Shown here piece by piece: positions 36,521 through 48,255 of a DNA stretch of 64,000 nucleotides. Made by a program: the position numbers and the translations under genes. This stretch comes from Mesocentrotus franciscanus (Eukaryota > Echinodermata > Echinoidea > Camarodonta > Strongylocentrotidae). The stretch spans positions 13,453,229 through 13,517,228 of the forward strand of contig CP137671.1 of NCBI GenBank assembly GCA_037976565.1, given 5' to 3'. The notes under the pieces are model-generated. The model was not told the DNA's origin and did not search any database. It saw only the letters and a program-made list of their open reading frames with translations. Position 1 is the first letter of the stretch; each line of letters begins with the position of its first letter.

Positions 36521-37460
36521 CCAAAAGCAATATGTTTTTCATTTACTAATGAGAACTATTTTTTTGAGATCTCCTTACATGTTTCTATCACCAGGAAATA
36601 AAGAATTTTCTGTCTACATGAACCTTTCCTGGTTGCTTATTAATGCATTTGCCCACTGGTAACATAATACTTTCACAAATTGATATCCCTCACCATTGGA
36701 TTTTTTTTTGGTAATGTCTAAATTTCGTTTAAAAATAGATGATATCAGTCTGGTAGGCCTACACTGCAGGCAAGAGTCAGGACTAACATTTAGCATGTTA
36801 TTAATTTTATTACCACTCTTATATTCTCTGAAATGTTATCTTTATTGAGGGTGACTTGAAAAAGTTAATAACTTGGAAGGGAGGGGTGCAACCTGCCACA
36901 CGCTTCTACCTCTTGGTTGCTTTGATCCATTGCCGAAAATATTTTGGCACCTATCATCCCCCCCCCCAACCACGGATACAAATCGACACCCCTGATTACA
37001 ATCTTTCCTGTATACGACATAATCGTCAATGTCAATTCTAGCATCATGTATTGTATCACAAAGACGAGTCTCATTCAGTGCTAACACATCGAATCCATGC
37101 TCCTGAATAGTAACTTTCACTTCGTCAATATTTGGAATAAGCGACCTTATATTATGATGTGCTATTCTCAGTCCATGTTTATTCTTAATTTACATACTCT
37201 CATTTAAGCCTTTTGGGTTTGTTGATTCACCTATTAACACATCTCGAAAGTAGGTTGACATCATCATTAGCATCATCGCCGTTGGTATGGTGGTCTGTTT
37301 CATCGTCGTCAATGTATTCATTTTCTGGAGTTATGAATGGTTCTTTGCGTTCATCTTGTTCAACGTCTTCCAAGAAATGGTGGTTTTTAGGGCCTAGTAC
37401 TTCAGTGTCCGAACCGGCACACTCTTCCTGGCCGAGATGTTAATATTTGTAGACGGTTGG

Positions 37461-38264
37461 ACAGTTTTTAGCTTCATTTATTTTTCTTCTCCTGGATTCG
37501 ACAATTTTTATATCTATTGTTTCTAACATCACTTTATTGCTTGAGTTAATATTTTATACTTTCATTCGAAGACAGCCCTGCTGGATAAAATAAATTTGGT
37601 CTATATTATACATTTTCAGATTATGTGTTGTTGTTTTCCTTCCACGTGCTAGCTAGCATTAATTACAAAATTTTACCTTGGTTCCGTTCTCTAAAACAGC
37701 ATCAAAAAATTAATAATATTTCCTATCGAAACTGAAAAAGTCATGGGAGCACTTGAAACTAACAATTGTCGAATTCACGAAAAAACAGCAACAGTTACTG
37801 AAGATACCATTTTAAAAGTGAAAATCGATTTGATGATGACTATGATAAATTTCATCCATTTCCACTCACGATATTTCGCCATCTTATAACGAGTCAGTCC
37901 TTTACCCCTCCCCCTCCCCCACATCAAAAACGGATCTCCCATTCGTTTGTCAACCTTCCGCATGTTTAGGAGGGATTATTGTCAATACAATTTCCTCTTT
38001 TATAGAACCGATAATTTACCCAACCAGATGATAACATTTTTTGGGCAGTGCTCAAGGTAGTGAGCAAACCAATTTCTTTCCACATTTCCTACTCTTCCAA
38101 TACAATGCGTAAATTCTTTTTCTTTTCAAGTCAGTTTTTCGATGTACCCTTCAACAGGCTGAATGGCTGAATAGAATAATAAAATATGTGACATCACATT
38201 TGAAGTCGTGATCGCATTGAATAACAATTACCAAGGACTTTTCAAGTTAATATGCAGCCATGAC
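37461..38264. other. Gene-free interval
   Basis: AT-rich. No recognisable coding region, RNA or repeat. Confidence 0.4.
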
Positions 38265-38517
38265 CAGGGGCGGATCCAGGATTTTCCAATAGGGGCTGAA
38301 ATGTGAAGATCGCGCAGACCGATATTTCGCTCAGTGCGCGGGGGGGAGGAGGGAGGGGAGGAGTAGTGTGAGCACTAATATTTTTTTAAAGGAAATTTGT
38401 GTTTTTTGTTATACTTTTATCTTTTTTTATACTTTTTTGGGGTCAGGGGGCCTGTCTTTTCTAAATCTTTTTTTTGCCAGGGGCCGGGCCCGTCGCCCCC
38501 TCGTGGATCAGCGCCTG
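38265..38517. mobile_element. Short hAT-like MITE
   Basis: Left end CAGGGGCGGATCCAGGA and right end 'tcgtggatcagcgcctg' are imperfect inverted repeats of the hAT CAGGGG type. Flanks share only TGAC, so the 8-bp target duplication is not clear. Confidence 0.55.
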
Positions 38518-39711
38518 TGACGGTCAATCATCAGTACATCGTTCTTATTTTTTTCTCTCAGAGATTTGGGGAAAAAGTCATTTGTTTGTCCTTTGCTCGA
38601 TGCATTAATGGATGGCGTTAAGTTGATTTTATAGCGATATTAATGTTGTCTTCCTAAAATGAGATAATCCATCTGCAGTCTACCCCCACAGAATAATTAA
38701 TACCCTGTCTAATGATACCATTTTCATAATTGTGCTGCCACGGTTGACTGAGCAGCAAGCTTTTTCAAATTGTTTTGTAAAATTGTACCAAGTATGGGCT
38801 GAAGCATTTAATGTCGGTCGAAAGCCATTCTGTGTGTTTAATCCGATTTCAATAACAATTTTGTTTACATTGACTATGAGGCATTTGAAAAGAAAATGTG
38901 TTAATATCAACTCAAAATCAATGAAATGCTTATATGACAGTAACGTCTACTTTATTCTCTTTGTTATTATGTTTAAAACCTTGACTTCATTCGCAACCCT
39001 TGTTTAAAGTAACTCTTCTTATTGAGTGATAAAAAACGGATAAAGTTTATTTGGGTTGTTCATTTTTTTAAATGAAAGTCTACTGTCCATTTCATTGGTA
39101 CTTATCATCATATGGATCCTTTCTTGTATTTGGGTTTAGTGACATTTGATTTTTCATTCGTTATTCGTAATTAATACCTTATGTTCCTTACGCGTGTGAA
39201 ATAGATTTCAAAGTCACATTGGTTATGACTTTTAAATTAGGAGCTTTAAAAGTTGGGCAGACTTTTTTATACGCACTGTATATATATATATATATATACA
39301 TAAAGGTGTGTCAAAATGATGTGAACTTGGCTCTTTTTTATAACTTTTATGATGCATTTGGAAAGGCAAATTAATATTTTTAATAATTAATTTAAATTTC
39401 TGATCTGAATGTAGATTAGATAAAGGTACACAATGGATGACCTTTGCCATTACTGATTCAGATATATTAGATAAAGGTCTACGTGCAATTGTGATCGTCA
39501 ATTAATAGCAAGAAAGTCTATTTGTTCTTTTCAGACTATTAGGCACAGACTGAAAGATGAAAAATTAAATAGCCCTACATAATTCATTACAAATACATGC
39601 ACATCATAAGCACATAAAAACTTTATGAGCTGAGGGTCTTAATTACATACTGCTTGTCATGTATTTCATGATGTGTTTGATTTACTTAAGCAATTCCTTT
39701 TGTTGTCAGTA
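38518..39711. other. Gene-free interval with TA microsatellite
   Basis: (TA)n at 39280-39298. The overlapping frames at 38680-39007 are on both strands and have no recognisable domain. Confidence 0.4.
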
Positions 39712-39719
39712 GTATAGAG

Positions 39720-40628
39720 CAGGGGCGTAGACAACGGGGGGGATGAGGGGGATGCATCCCCCCAACTCACAAGGTGGGGGGGATGGCATGTACAATCATC
39801 CCCCAGGTTTTGGGGAATGATATTTGCTTACTAAATAAGTCATAATGATGATAATAATAGTAATAATAATAATGATAACAATTATAATATTAATAATAAT
39901 AATAATTATGATGATGATAATAATAATCCTCATCATTATTGTAATTGTGTTTATTGTTATTAGCCGCATTCACACGGTGAAAGCCAATTCAGACGGTAAA
40001 AAAAAGAAAATCTTACAAGTATTTTGTGGGTAGTTGTGGTTCGGAAACCACAAGCCTTAACCACAAGATTAATCGCGCATATTTTGCAGTGCGCGCAATC
40101 TCGTGGTGTGAAATACATGTGTGGCCCACTCGTGTTATAGGTATTATACATTGTGTGCAAAATGCATCAGCGCAATCTAAAACAGAATAGAAAATGAATG
40201 TGATACAACAGTATACATAATAATTCGTGACAGAGAGTACCATATTACTATCTTTATAACAAGTATTATTCAAACAAACATATATAATTATGTATAATCA
40301 TGATTGTTCAACTTCATGCTCCCACTATAATTGTTACACTAATACTGATATCAGGACTGACTGGTATACATTAGTTTGTTGTTAAGCTTGCAGCAGCTAC
40401 ATCTTTTCTGTATTGTTAACTATTTATTTATTTTTGTTTTATTTAAGATGCACTTTGTTTTGTATTCATTTAAAGTATGTTGATTGATGCATGAAGACAT
40501 AAGTTTGAAATGTTTAAAGAAGTTTGTTTCATGTAAAGCGCAGTGTGAATTTACCCTGTCTTGAAATGCGAGATAAAAGGAACCTATTAGTATTAGCATT
40601 ATTATTTGTATTAGTATTTTTTTTATTT

Positions 40629-40680
<52 letters not shown>

Positions 40681-41468
40681 TACTATTATAAGACTGAGAT
40701 CAAATAGAAGTAAATAATGCCCTAATTTGAAACGATGCAATGCCGTTATGGTTCCGATTTCTTCACAAACTTACAAAGCAGTATTGTTACTCCATGGATC
40801 ATAGTGATACTGTTTATGTTTTTTGTATCTGTATGTTAATGAGCCGCCAGCCAATATCCATCTATGGATACTATGCCTGTTTCTTTGAGGTAAAAAAAGC
40901 ATAGTATGTACGTATTCATTATGCTTTATAATGAACAGACATATTGTTCAAAATTTAATCGTTATTTGTTTGTTGTTAATGTGTTCTATTCACAAATGGC
41001 CACAGAGGCTGTTTTCATTCATAACCACATACCCCTATCAAGACAACAAAGACTATACTTGCGTGTACACAGTTGACATTGGTTTTTTTCTGAAGAGGTG
41101 TAACAGCAAAATTCACAGAGATAAATAAATACGTAGTGTGGTTCAATATGCAATACTATGTGTCAGTCCATTCTGTATTCGTATGCCACGGTGTGTAGAT
41201 CTTGTCGATGTATGTCTGTCCATTCAAGGCGTAGTATGTGTGTGTGTGCACGCTTGTGTGTGTTATTTTACCTCATTAAGTATGCATCAGATTGCACGAT
41301 TTCAAGTTCAAAATTGCAAAAGCTCCCTACCGTGGGAGGGGGGACACCCCCCTTCCACACCCTCCCCCCGCTCGGTCGCTTCGCTCCCTCGCTCGGGCGC
41401 TTCGCGCCCTCACTAGCGTTGGCAGCCCAGTCATCCTCCCCAGGTGTACGAACCTGTCTACGCCACTG
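39720..41468. mobile_element. Non-autonomous hAT element 3 (1749 bp)
   Basis: Termini CAGGGGCGTAGACA and TGTCTACGCCACTG are flanked by a perfect 8-bp duplication GTATAGAG (39712-39719 and 41469-41476). Left subterminal sequence is shared with hAT 2. The interior includes ATG/ATT microsatellite (39845-39960), a SINE-like 3' tail with (ATT)n at 40540-40690, and a GC-rich right end with repeated 'gctcggtcgcttcgctccc'-like units. No transposase is seen. Confidence 0.93.
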
Positions 41469-41476
41469 GTATAGAG

Positions 41477-42004
41477 TGGGTCCAGCCGTAAGGGTGGGGG
41501 ATTATCGATAATAATGCGATCGCAAAACCTTTCTACAAATTAACCTGATAAAGGCAATATTGTCCATCCGCTTTTCTAATGTGAAAACAGTACAATTACG
41601 TATTACGCAAACATGATTTCTATGGGACATACGAAAGGTTATTGACAAACTCCACTTGAACTGATTTCTTTAAAATGTTTTGAGATCATGTTTATCATTA
41701 GTTGAATGAAAAGCAGAACAAGGCAATCGAGTGACGACAGGGCGTTTGCGAATTAGTATCGTTTCCTTTTTAAATTGCCTACTCCTTCGACCTTTCTTTC
41801 TCTCTCCCTCTGTTTCTGAGACTCTTTTTGACTATTCGATAGATGGATTGGATGGGGTAGGAGGACTTGCTGTACTATCTTGTATAACCAAGTTGATCAT
41901 AAACACACACACTCCCATTTGCCGACACACGCACGCACGCACACACGTACACATATACACGTGATGTTATTTCACTTTTTAACATAAGAGTAATAAAATA
42001 ATCA
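41477..42004. other. Gene-free interval
   Basis: Contains 'cgcacgcacgcacacacg' simple repeat near 41930. No gene is seen. Confidence 0.5.
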
Positions 42005-42340
42005 TTTTTCAAAGTGATTGATTTTAATTACACCTTTGATTTTTATTACAACCATGATTCAAATTACAACCTTGAATTTGACGACCAATTTGATTATAAT
42101 TATCTCTTCGATTTGTATTACAAACTTGAATTTAATTACCACTTTGATCTGGTATACAACCTTGATTTTTATAATAACCCAGAATTTATTTACCACCTTG
42201 ATTTGTATTAATCCCCTTGATTCCTTTTACGAATCTGATTTTTATCACGACCAGGATTTTAATTACAACCTTGATTTTTCATTTTTTTTACCACCATGAT
42301 TTAGTTACAAACCAGAACTTAATTACCCCCATGATTTTAG
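42005..42340. repeat. 18-bp minisatellite
   Basis: Units of 18 bp of the form 'tttgtattacaaacttga' repeat at least ten times in perfect 18-bp register between 42055 and 42210, becoming degenerate to 42340. The open frame across it encodes a six-residue period (as in FNYHFD, LVYNLD), which is a by-product of the repeat. Confidence 0.9.
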
Positions 42341-42404
42341 TTACTATTCTGATTTAATTTTTAAAAATTATTTATTTGACAACCTTGATCTTGATATAAA
42401 GCAC

Positions 42405-42501
42405 TTATGTCCTTTGGCAAGACAATAATCTACATTTGCAATAAATGTGGAGCGCCAGGCGTGTCAAGTCTGACAGACATAAGCGCTATACAAGAACCCA
42501 C

Positions 42502-42543
<42 letters not shown>
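42405..42543 (+). mobile_element. SINE 3' part with (ATT)n tail
   Basis: Shows 'tatgtcctttggcaagacaa', 'ctacatttgca' and then 'agcgctatacaagaaccc' running into about 13 ATT units (42503-42543). The tRNA-like head is absent. Confidence 0.7.
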
Positions 42544-42545
<2 letters not shown>

Positions 42546-43435
42546 GTGATCAAGGATTACTATATACAATCCTTTATTTTAAAAGAGGAAAAGGACCACC
42601 ATGCCCCCAATAAAATAATGTTATACAGGTTTGTGACAGCCATTTATCCACTGTTCAATATAGGTAATACATTAATTCTCACATATTGGTATTTAAATGC
42701 TGAGAAATGGATTATACAAATCTTGTTTCCATGAAATTTGTTCTACTTTTACTGTATATCATTCTTTGATATCGATCATTCGTTTTCATCATGAATTAAT
42801 TTACAGCATTTTCGTCGACGATTCCTTTTGAGATATATACAAGATTTTGTTAATCATTTTGAAGATCAGAAAAAGAAATGTATGCAATGAATACACTGTT
42901 AAGACTCGTACAAAAACCGACGCAGTTTGTGAACAAATTTTGCTTCGTGCAGCAAATTAAAGATTCTGCATATATCCATTGAACTCTGTGTTATAAGATA
43001 CAGTAATGTGACGTGTATTATACTTTACGTCATCATAAAAAAAAACCGCCGCGATTTTGCCTGCGTCATATCTGAACGAGGCCTTTTGATTACCAAAGCA
43101 ATAAATCTATATACAGCAAAGCCTATGTACAAAAAGTAACTCTAGCTATATTTACCTGTAACAATAATGGCATTATTAACTTATAAATGAACAATTATTT
43201 GTAATGAAAATTACAACAACAAGCTGTTGTGAATGTAAATAAAATGACAGATGTTCTGTAATAAATATTTAAAAGTGCCTGTTCTTTCTGCGAAAACACT
43301 ACAGCGTATTTTAAATCTTTTTGTATTTTGTCAATGTATGTAAATACTCGAAATGTGTATATTCATTAAAAACTACCAACAACAACGACAAAATCATACA
43401 TACATGTATTTTATATATAAAATATATGGGTTTGT

Positions 43436-43472
<37 letters not shown>

Positions 43473-44849
43473 GACTGGATAATGAATACAGAATGATGTA
43501 TACATATACATGTATATATATATATATATATCCAAATCAATCTACATACAAATCAATACACTTCTGATTGTATCGTACCATAGACTACAAATAGCATTAT
43601 AATATGTAGATCTGTACACATCCATGGTCTATCACTTTCGTCAAGAAAGATCAGCAAAATGGCTGCCACTATTGCTTTGCTCAGTTTTCATTATGTGGCT
43701 CTGCTGAGTTTGTTCCATTTTACAGTATTATTTTGATAAATTACCATGCTTTTAAAACTCTGGATTACTTATTCTTCTTAGGTTATTTACAAGGGGCGAA
43801 CTTTGCCCGTGCAAGGCCTTCTTTGTGGACATAGCAGATCTGTTGAAGTGTTAACAAAAATAAAAACGTATCTGTTTGATTTTTGCCTATAAATAATTGG
43901 TCTGCTTTTTAATAGATAGATTCTTTTATTGATCCATATTCAAAAACATCCAAACAAAATGTTCTATCCTACTGATGTTGTACTTTTTTTTTGTATAGTA
44001 TTCTTTTATGTGATTATCATCTTGTTGCACTAGTGTGCATTGACCATTTTATTTCCAGTGGATTTGGTGCCTTACGAATCTTATATACTATTATTGTTAT
44101 TCCAGGAGAAATGGTAACTTTCCAAGTATGAACTAAAGAGCAACACTTGAACGTTATCAAAAATTGTCATTGATCATGTTTGAAAAAAGAAAGAAAATAC
44201 TACAAGTTTAAATATTGTATGTTACCTATACATTTTCTCATATCAGGAACAATTTTGCCTTTGTCTACCACATATTGATGATATTTAAAAGTGGAAAAAT
44301 CTAATACATAACGATTCGCTTAAGCACTTTACCATTTTCAGGAAAAGGAAGAATCCGGAAAATGCATAATTTAGTTTATTATCCCTTTTTCAACCTGTTT
44401 TGGAAATTTCAGATTAAATTTTGTAATATATATTGTTTTGCTTTTAACTTCTTTATTTTTCAAATCAATGTTTATTCTTCACAACAAAGTGATGGAAAAT
44501 TTGGTTAGAAAAGGTAACTACCCTAGCCAACATCTTATCTTGATAATGAAATCATCAGACTTTTTGCATTGTCCAATGAATCTGTCTCAAAGCTTTACAA
44601 GCTAGATCGGTTTGCTGTGCTTTTAAATAGGAAGGGTGGGAGAGTTAATTCTGTTTCGTTCATTGAATTCTAGACTTCATGCATCTGGAATCGACTTAAA
44701 CCAGGGTCACTAACACTAACTAGACAGACACCAGACCGAGAGCAAACCGAACTAAAAATATTTTGCCTCGAAAGGACAGGAGTTTATCGGTTCGGGAACG
44801 GTCTCGAGTCTTTTAGGCGGTGTGGCTGAGATATTAGCGAGACATAAGA
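42544..44849. other. Gene-free AT-rich interval
   Basis: (GT)n at 43433-43468 and (TA)n at 43512-43532. No domain-bearing frame, RNA gene or inverted repeat recognised. Confidence 0.5.
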
Positions 44850-46435
44850 CTAGGTGACGTACTCTCTATCATTTATGCATAATCTAATCATAATCGTGCT
44901 CCAATTTAGCTGATGTGATATTATGAACATTCGCATGCTCCTGGGGGTCAGAATATGTATCTCCCATCCATTCCGAGTATTTAGTGGGGACTGAGATATC
45001 AGAAAAAGTATTGCTGGATTTGCATGAGGTGGTAAGATCAGAAGATTGATAACCGACACTGGAATCTCGTGACAGTCCCCTCACAAAAACGTGATCCTCT
45101 TTTCTAACGATTTGTTTTCGAACCATAATAACAGGTGGCTATGGTGAAGTAGATAATGCCCTAGGTTCCTCATACAATATGTCGGCATTAAAAATACCAT
45201 CATGACCATGAACACTTTGGTTCGAACGACATTTATTCTGAGAAACATCAAAAGATACACAATGCGTGGAAAGTTTAGGGTCGTCACATCTTTGAGCATA
45301 TGGGTTGATACCTTATAAGTATTTGAAAAGAAAAACAGTACAGGAAGCAAAATGCATGCTGTCAAAAGCAATCCCCCGAAAATAAGCACGGCTGTATTAG
45401 ACAATGACTTAAATTTCGCTAAGTTTTGACCAACTGGTCTCCTCTGTTTTAGTTTGTTTCTTCTCAATATCCCCAGTATTAGTCACGCTTTAAATGGCTT
45501 TCCCAGTTTTGTTCTTTGATTTTTGTTAACAGTGGGACAAATGTGTAGGTCGTCTATATTAGCTGGTTTCAAGACGGTTAAAACCATGATGTCTCTAAGC
45601 GTGTCCTTGATAGGTTCATGCAGTGTTTCACAGGATACGTTAGTGGTATCGTGTTCTTTAAAATACTGCCTGACCTTTAAAAAGGAGGTAGATGATGCAG
45701 GAAAATATCTAACATGATTGCTGTCATGTGCAATCTGCCTTCCATTTGCAAACCATATCATTTGTGGATTGACAGGACCAATTCCTTGAAAACATCCAAT
45801 GAAACAAACCAGATGTGCCTCATATGAGAATGTCTCCCAGTTTACAGAATCATTTACGATATTTAATCCGAAAATGTTTCAATCAAAGCTGATTCAGCAT
45901 TTTACACGTACGGTATCTTTCCGATTGGAATCTGTTACCAAATCGTCGTGAGGCGACAAACTAAACTCAGCAGTTGTAGTTCCTTTAGTATTTGTTCCAG
46001 AACAACTTATCACAATATCTACGGCGCTAATTGCTGAACTGTCTATCCTAGTTTTCAACAAAACAGTCTTGGATTTTGCATTATTACAACCAGCTAAATA
46101 TTTGGCGGAAAGCAAACCCAACAGTATGATTTATCCTCTGGATAGTTTGTAGCGACGCAACTGAGTTATATTTGGTTTCCCCCACGGTACGGGTCAGCTA
46201 GCGAAAGAAGACCTGGGGCCCGTTTCATCAACATTTGTCCACCGACAACTGTCGGGGCTGACTAAATTTGACCAATCAGAGGCCTGGAAAATAGTCGGTG
46301 ACAATAAAATTGTCGGTGAAAATGATATTAGTCGGTGAAAATCACCGACTAATTGTTTCATGAAACGCTCCCCTGTTCGCTAAACCACAACTCTTGGCTT
46401 ATGACGAACCAACCAAGGACCAATAGAGCAGGATA
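44850..46435 (-). pseudogene. IgSF receptor A3: decayed A1-like gene, 5' truncated and MITE-interrupted
   Basis: Aligns along A1 from the end of domain 2 (CSIGPWLVRHKP at 46420-46385) through domain 3 (AGCNNAKSKTVLL, VISCSGTNTKGTTT; 46121-45894), domain 4 (GYFKEYD of A1 corresponds to QYFKEHD; 45761-45483), the transmembrane segment (GGLLLTACILLP; about 45375-45340) and the tail (SDISVPTKYSEWMGD). It ends at HDYD then TAG at 44884, where A1 reads HVYDNAG. Four or more frame breaks, no start and no domain 1, so it is dead. It preserves the approximate C-terminal layout that A1 lacks in this window. Confidence 0.85.
46215..46373. mobile_element. 159-bp MITE inserted in A3
   Basis: Termini GGGGCCCGTTTCAT and ATGAAACGCTCCCC. 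The interior repeats the palindromic 'gtcggtgaaaat' / 'accgacta' motif. Sequence on both sides is homologous to contiguous A1 coding sequence (about 1380-1450), so this is an insertion into the pseudogene. Confidence 0.85.
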
Positions 46436-46554
46436 TATTTTGGTAAAGGTAAAGAAAGGAGGGTTTGGAGGTGTCATTCATGCCTTACACAATCATGGAA
46501 TAACGCATCCATTAAAATAATGATGATGATAAGAGTAATGATGACAATGATTTT

Positions 46555-47070
46555 AAAGGAGAAGTCCACCCTGATATTAAGTTGGTTTAAATAAAAGCAG
46601 AAAACAATATCCGATTGAAAATAAGAAAGTTGTGATTTTTCTAAGTTGTTATAAGTGAACACCGAAAAAAAATCTTGCGAGCTCCTCTCCAATTAGCTCT
46701 TTGCAGTAAATTTCACAAGCTTTTATTTTCGTAGTTATTGATGAAGGAATAGATTTTTTTTTTCTACAGGGGTTGTATAAAAAACATTTGCAACTATTAT
46801 ATTTAAGTTGAATGTATAATGGAAAAATTTTAAAAGGGAAACTATACATTTTTGATTTTTTTTTTTTTTTTTAGTACAGGGAAAATGGGAGGGGAGCTTG
46901 CAAGATACGTCACAGAGTTGCCAATTTGTGTTTGATTGATTACACCTTCAAAAATTCACATCTTTCTTATTTTTAATCGGTTTTTGCTCAAACCTTCACT
47001 GACCTGTTTTTTTTCTTCATTTTTCTGCTCCTATGAAAACAAACTTAATATCAGGGTGGACTTCCCCTCT
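46555..47070. mobile_element. TTAA-flanked MITE, copy 1
   Basis: The left end 'aaaggagaagtccaccctga' and right end 'tcagggtggacttcccctct' are inverted repeats extending through 'tattaagtt'. Preceded by TTAA; the right flank is CTAA. A second member is at 53981-54576. The TTAA suggests a piggyBac-type mobiliser. Confidence 0.8.
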
Positions 47071-47104
47071 AACAACGATTTGAATGATCAGCAACAGCAA
47101 CACA

Positions 47105-47215
47105 AATAATGATAATAATAATGATGATTATTATAATGAGAATGATGATAATGAGGAGGATGATAATATAATAATAATAATAACAATTAAAAAAAAATAA
47201 TACAATGTTTATGGT
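47105..47215. repeat. ATA/ATG microsatellite
   Basis: Imperfect AAT/ATG trinucleotide run. Confidence 0.9.
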
Positions 47216-47389
47216 AATAATATAGGTTTTCCCGGCCAATTTTACAATTTTGCCGATCTTAATTCATTTTGCGTGCATTCAATTTAGCACAATTTAGCTC
47301 GGCCTTTCTATTCGATAGTTCAAATTCATGATCTGTGCATTCAAAATCGGATGTTTGGCCAACTTCTGCGATTTGTACGTCCTTCTTAA

Positions 47390-48251
47390 CCCTAAAAAGA
47401 CAATGGGGAATTTGGAACCTTTAAGAAACTGGGGGGCTTAAAGGCCCCCAAGATCTCGGCAACCGAAACTCCGATCAACTTCAAATTTGGCATGGTGATA
47501 GATGTCCATGGGATCTACAATATTGCATAGTTAAAATATATTTTTTAATTAGAATATGCTAATTAGAGCTAAATGAATTTGCCCCAAAATTGTATTTTTG
47601 GTATTTTTGGTATTTTTCTTTTTATATGGCGATTCTTATGAAACAAAACTGTGTTCATGGTATAATATACATGCTAAGATTATATTTACACAGTCTCTGA
47701 TAAAAAAAGGTAATTGATATGATAATTATCCAACTTATGAATAATTATGATGTCATATTATATTATGAATACGTGTTTTGGTGATGATTTCATGTATAGT
47801 CACGAAAGACATTTTTTACTTCCTTATGTTGGAGTGCTGGTTTATTTGTCTTAATCATGAAAATTGATTTAGTTTTACCGTTTTCTATGTTTTTTTTTCT
47901 TTGTTTTTCTTTGTATTGTTCTTTATATATTGTATTGTTTTATGCAGATGAGAATGCAGTAAGTTGTATTCACCGTGCCAAATGGAAATGCTAACAGTAC
48001 ATGTGAAAATATGGGTATAAAACTGCAACATACAAGGTGCATCTAAAAACTCTTTCAGTGACACATGATCGCAAAATGTTACATAACACCCGGACCGTTG
48101 ACCCGGTGAGCGCAAATTTGGTATCACAGGATGCGCGAGACACAAAGAAAAAAAGCCATAAAGTGGCACCGTAAAATATTTAGGCATTGCGAAGTAATCG
48201 CGAAAAAAGAGGAGGGGGAGCTAAATCAGCCCCCCCCCAGTCTTTTTAGGG
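47390..48251. mobile_element. piggyBac-like non-autonomous element
   Basis: Bounded by TTAA on both sides (47386-47389 and 48252-48255) with terminal repeats CCCTAAAAAGAC and GTCTTTTTAGGG. TTAA plus CCC-initial termini is the piggyBac signature. The interior has no transposase. Confidence 0.8.
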
Positions 48252-48255
48252 TTAA

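Larger units (their letters stand above)
34498..36994. mobile_element. Non-autonomous hAT element 2 (about 2.5 kb)
   Basis: Termini CATGGGTGTCGAT and ATCGACACCCCTG are flanked by a perfect 8-bp duplication ATTACAAT (34490-34497 and 36995-37002). Removing the insert rejoins the LINE endonuclease frame at DCN / TCGGG. The subterminal 'ggatggcctgtacaatcatcccccaa' is shared with hAT element 3 (39785-39805). The interior holds a nested MITE and another decayed LINE RT piece. No transposase is seen. Confidence 0.93.
28106..37460 (-). mobile_element. Second CR1/L2-group LINE, split by two nested hAT elements
   Basis: The element runs right to left. ORF2 begins with acidic coding sequence near 37443-37213 and the endonuclease start (HHNIRSLIPNID, LALNETRL; 37190-37000). 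It is interrupted at DCN by a hAT insertion, then continues from 34489 (CGGGVLIF, WYRPPG, LGDFN, STMIDLFFTN). RT runs from 33337 (SISILPIFSKIVERI) through VILDF, VPQGSILGPHLFVLYINSLPD and YADD (32691-32680). A second hAT insertion follows, after which the C-terminal part resumes at 29400 (NYCDVIW, RTFMYRGAQVWNPL). The 3' end is probably the (TTTGA)n tail at 28106-28130. Single-base indels disrupt it, for example in the A/T run near 32942. Inactive. Confidence 0.82.

Noticed and set aside
38265..38517. Treating this as a fully proven hAT insertion
   Set aside because: Termini are similar but the 8-bp flanks do not match; kept only as a probable MITE.
42014..42299. Two overlapping plus-strand frames with periodic Phe/Asp/Tyr or Thr/Ile
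   Set aside because: By-product of the 18-bp minisatellite.
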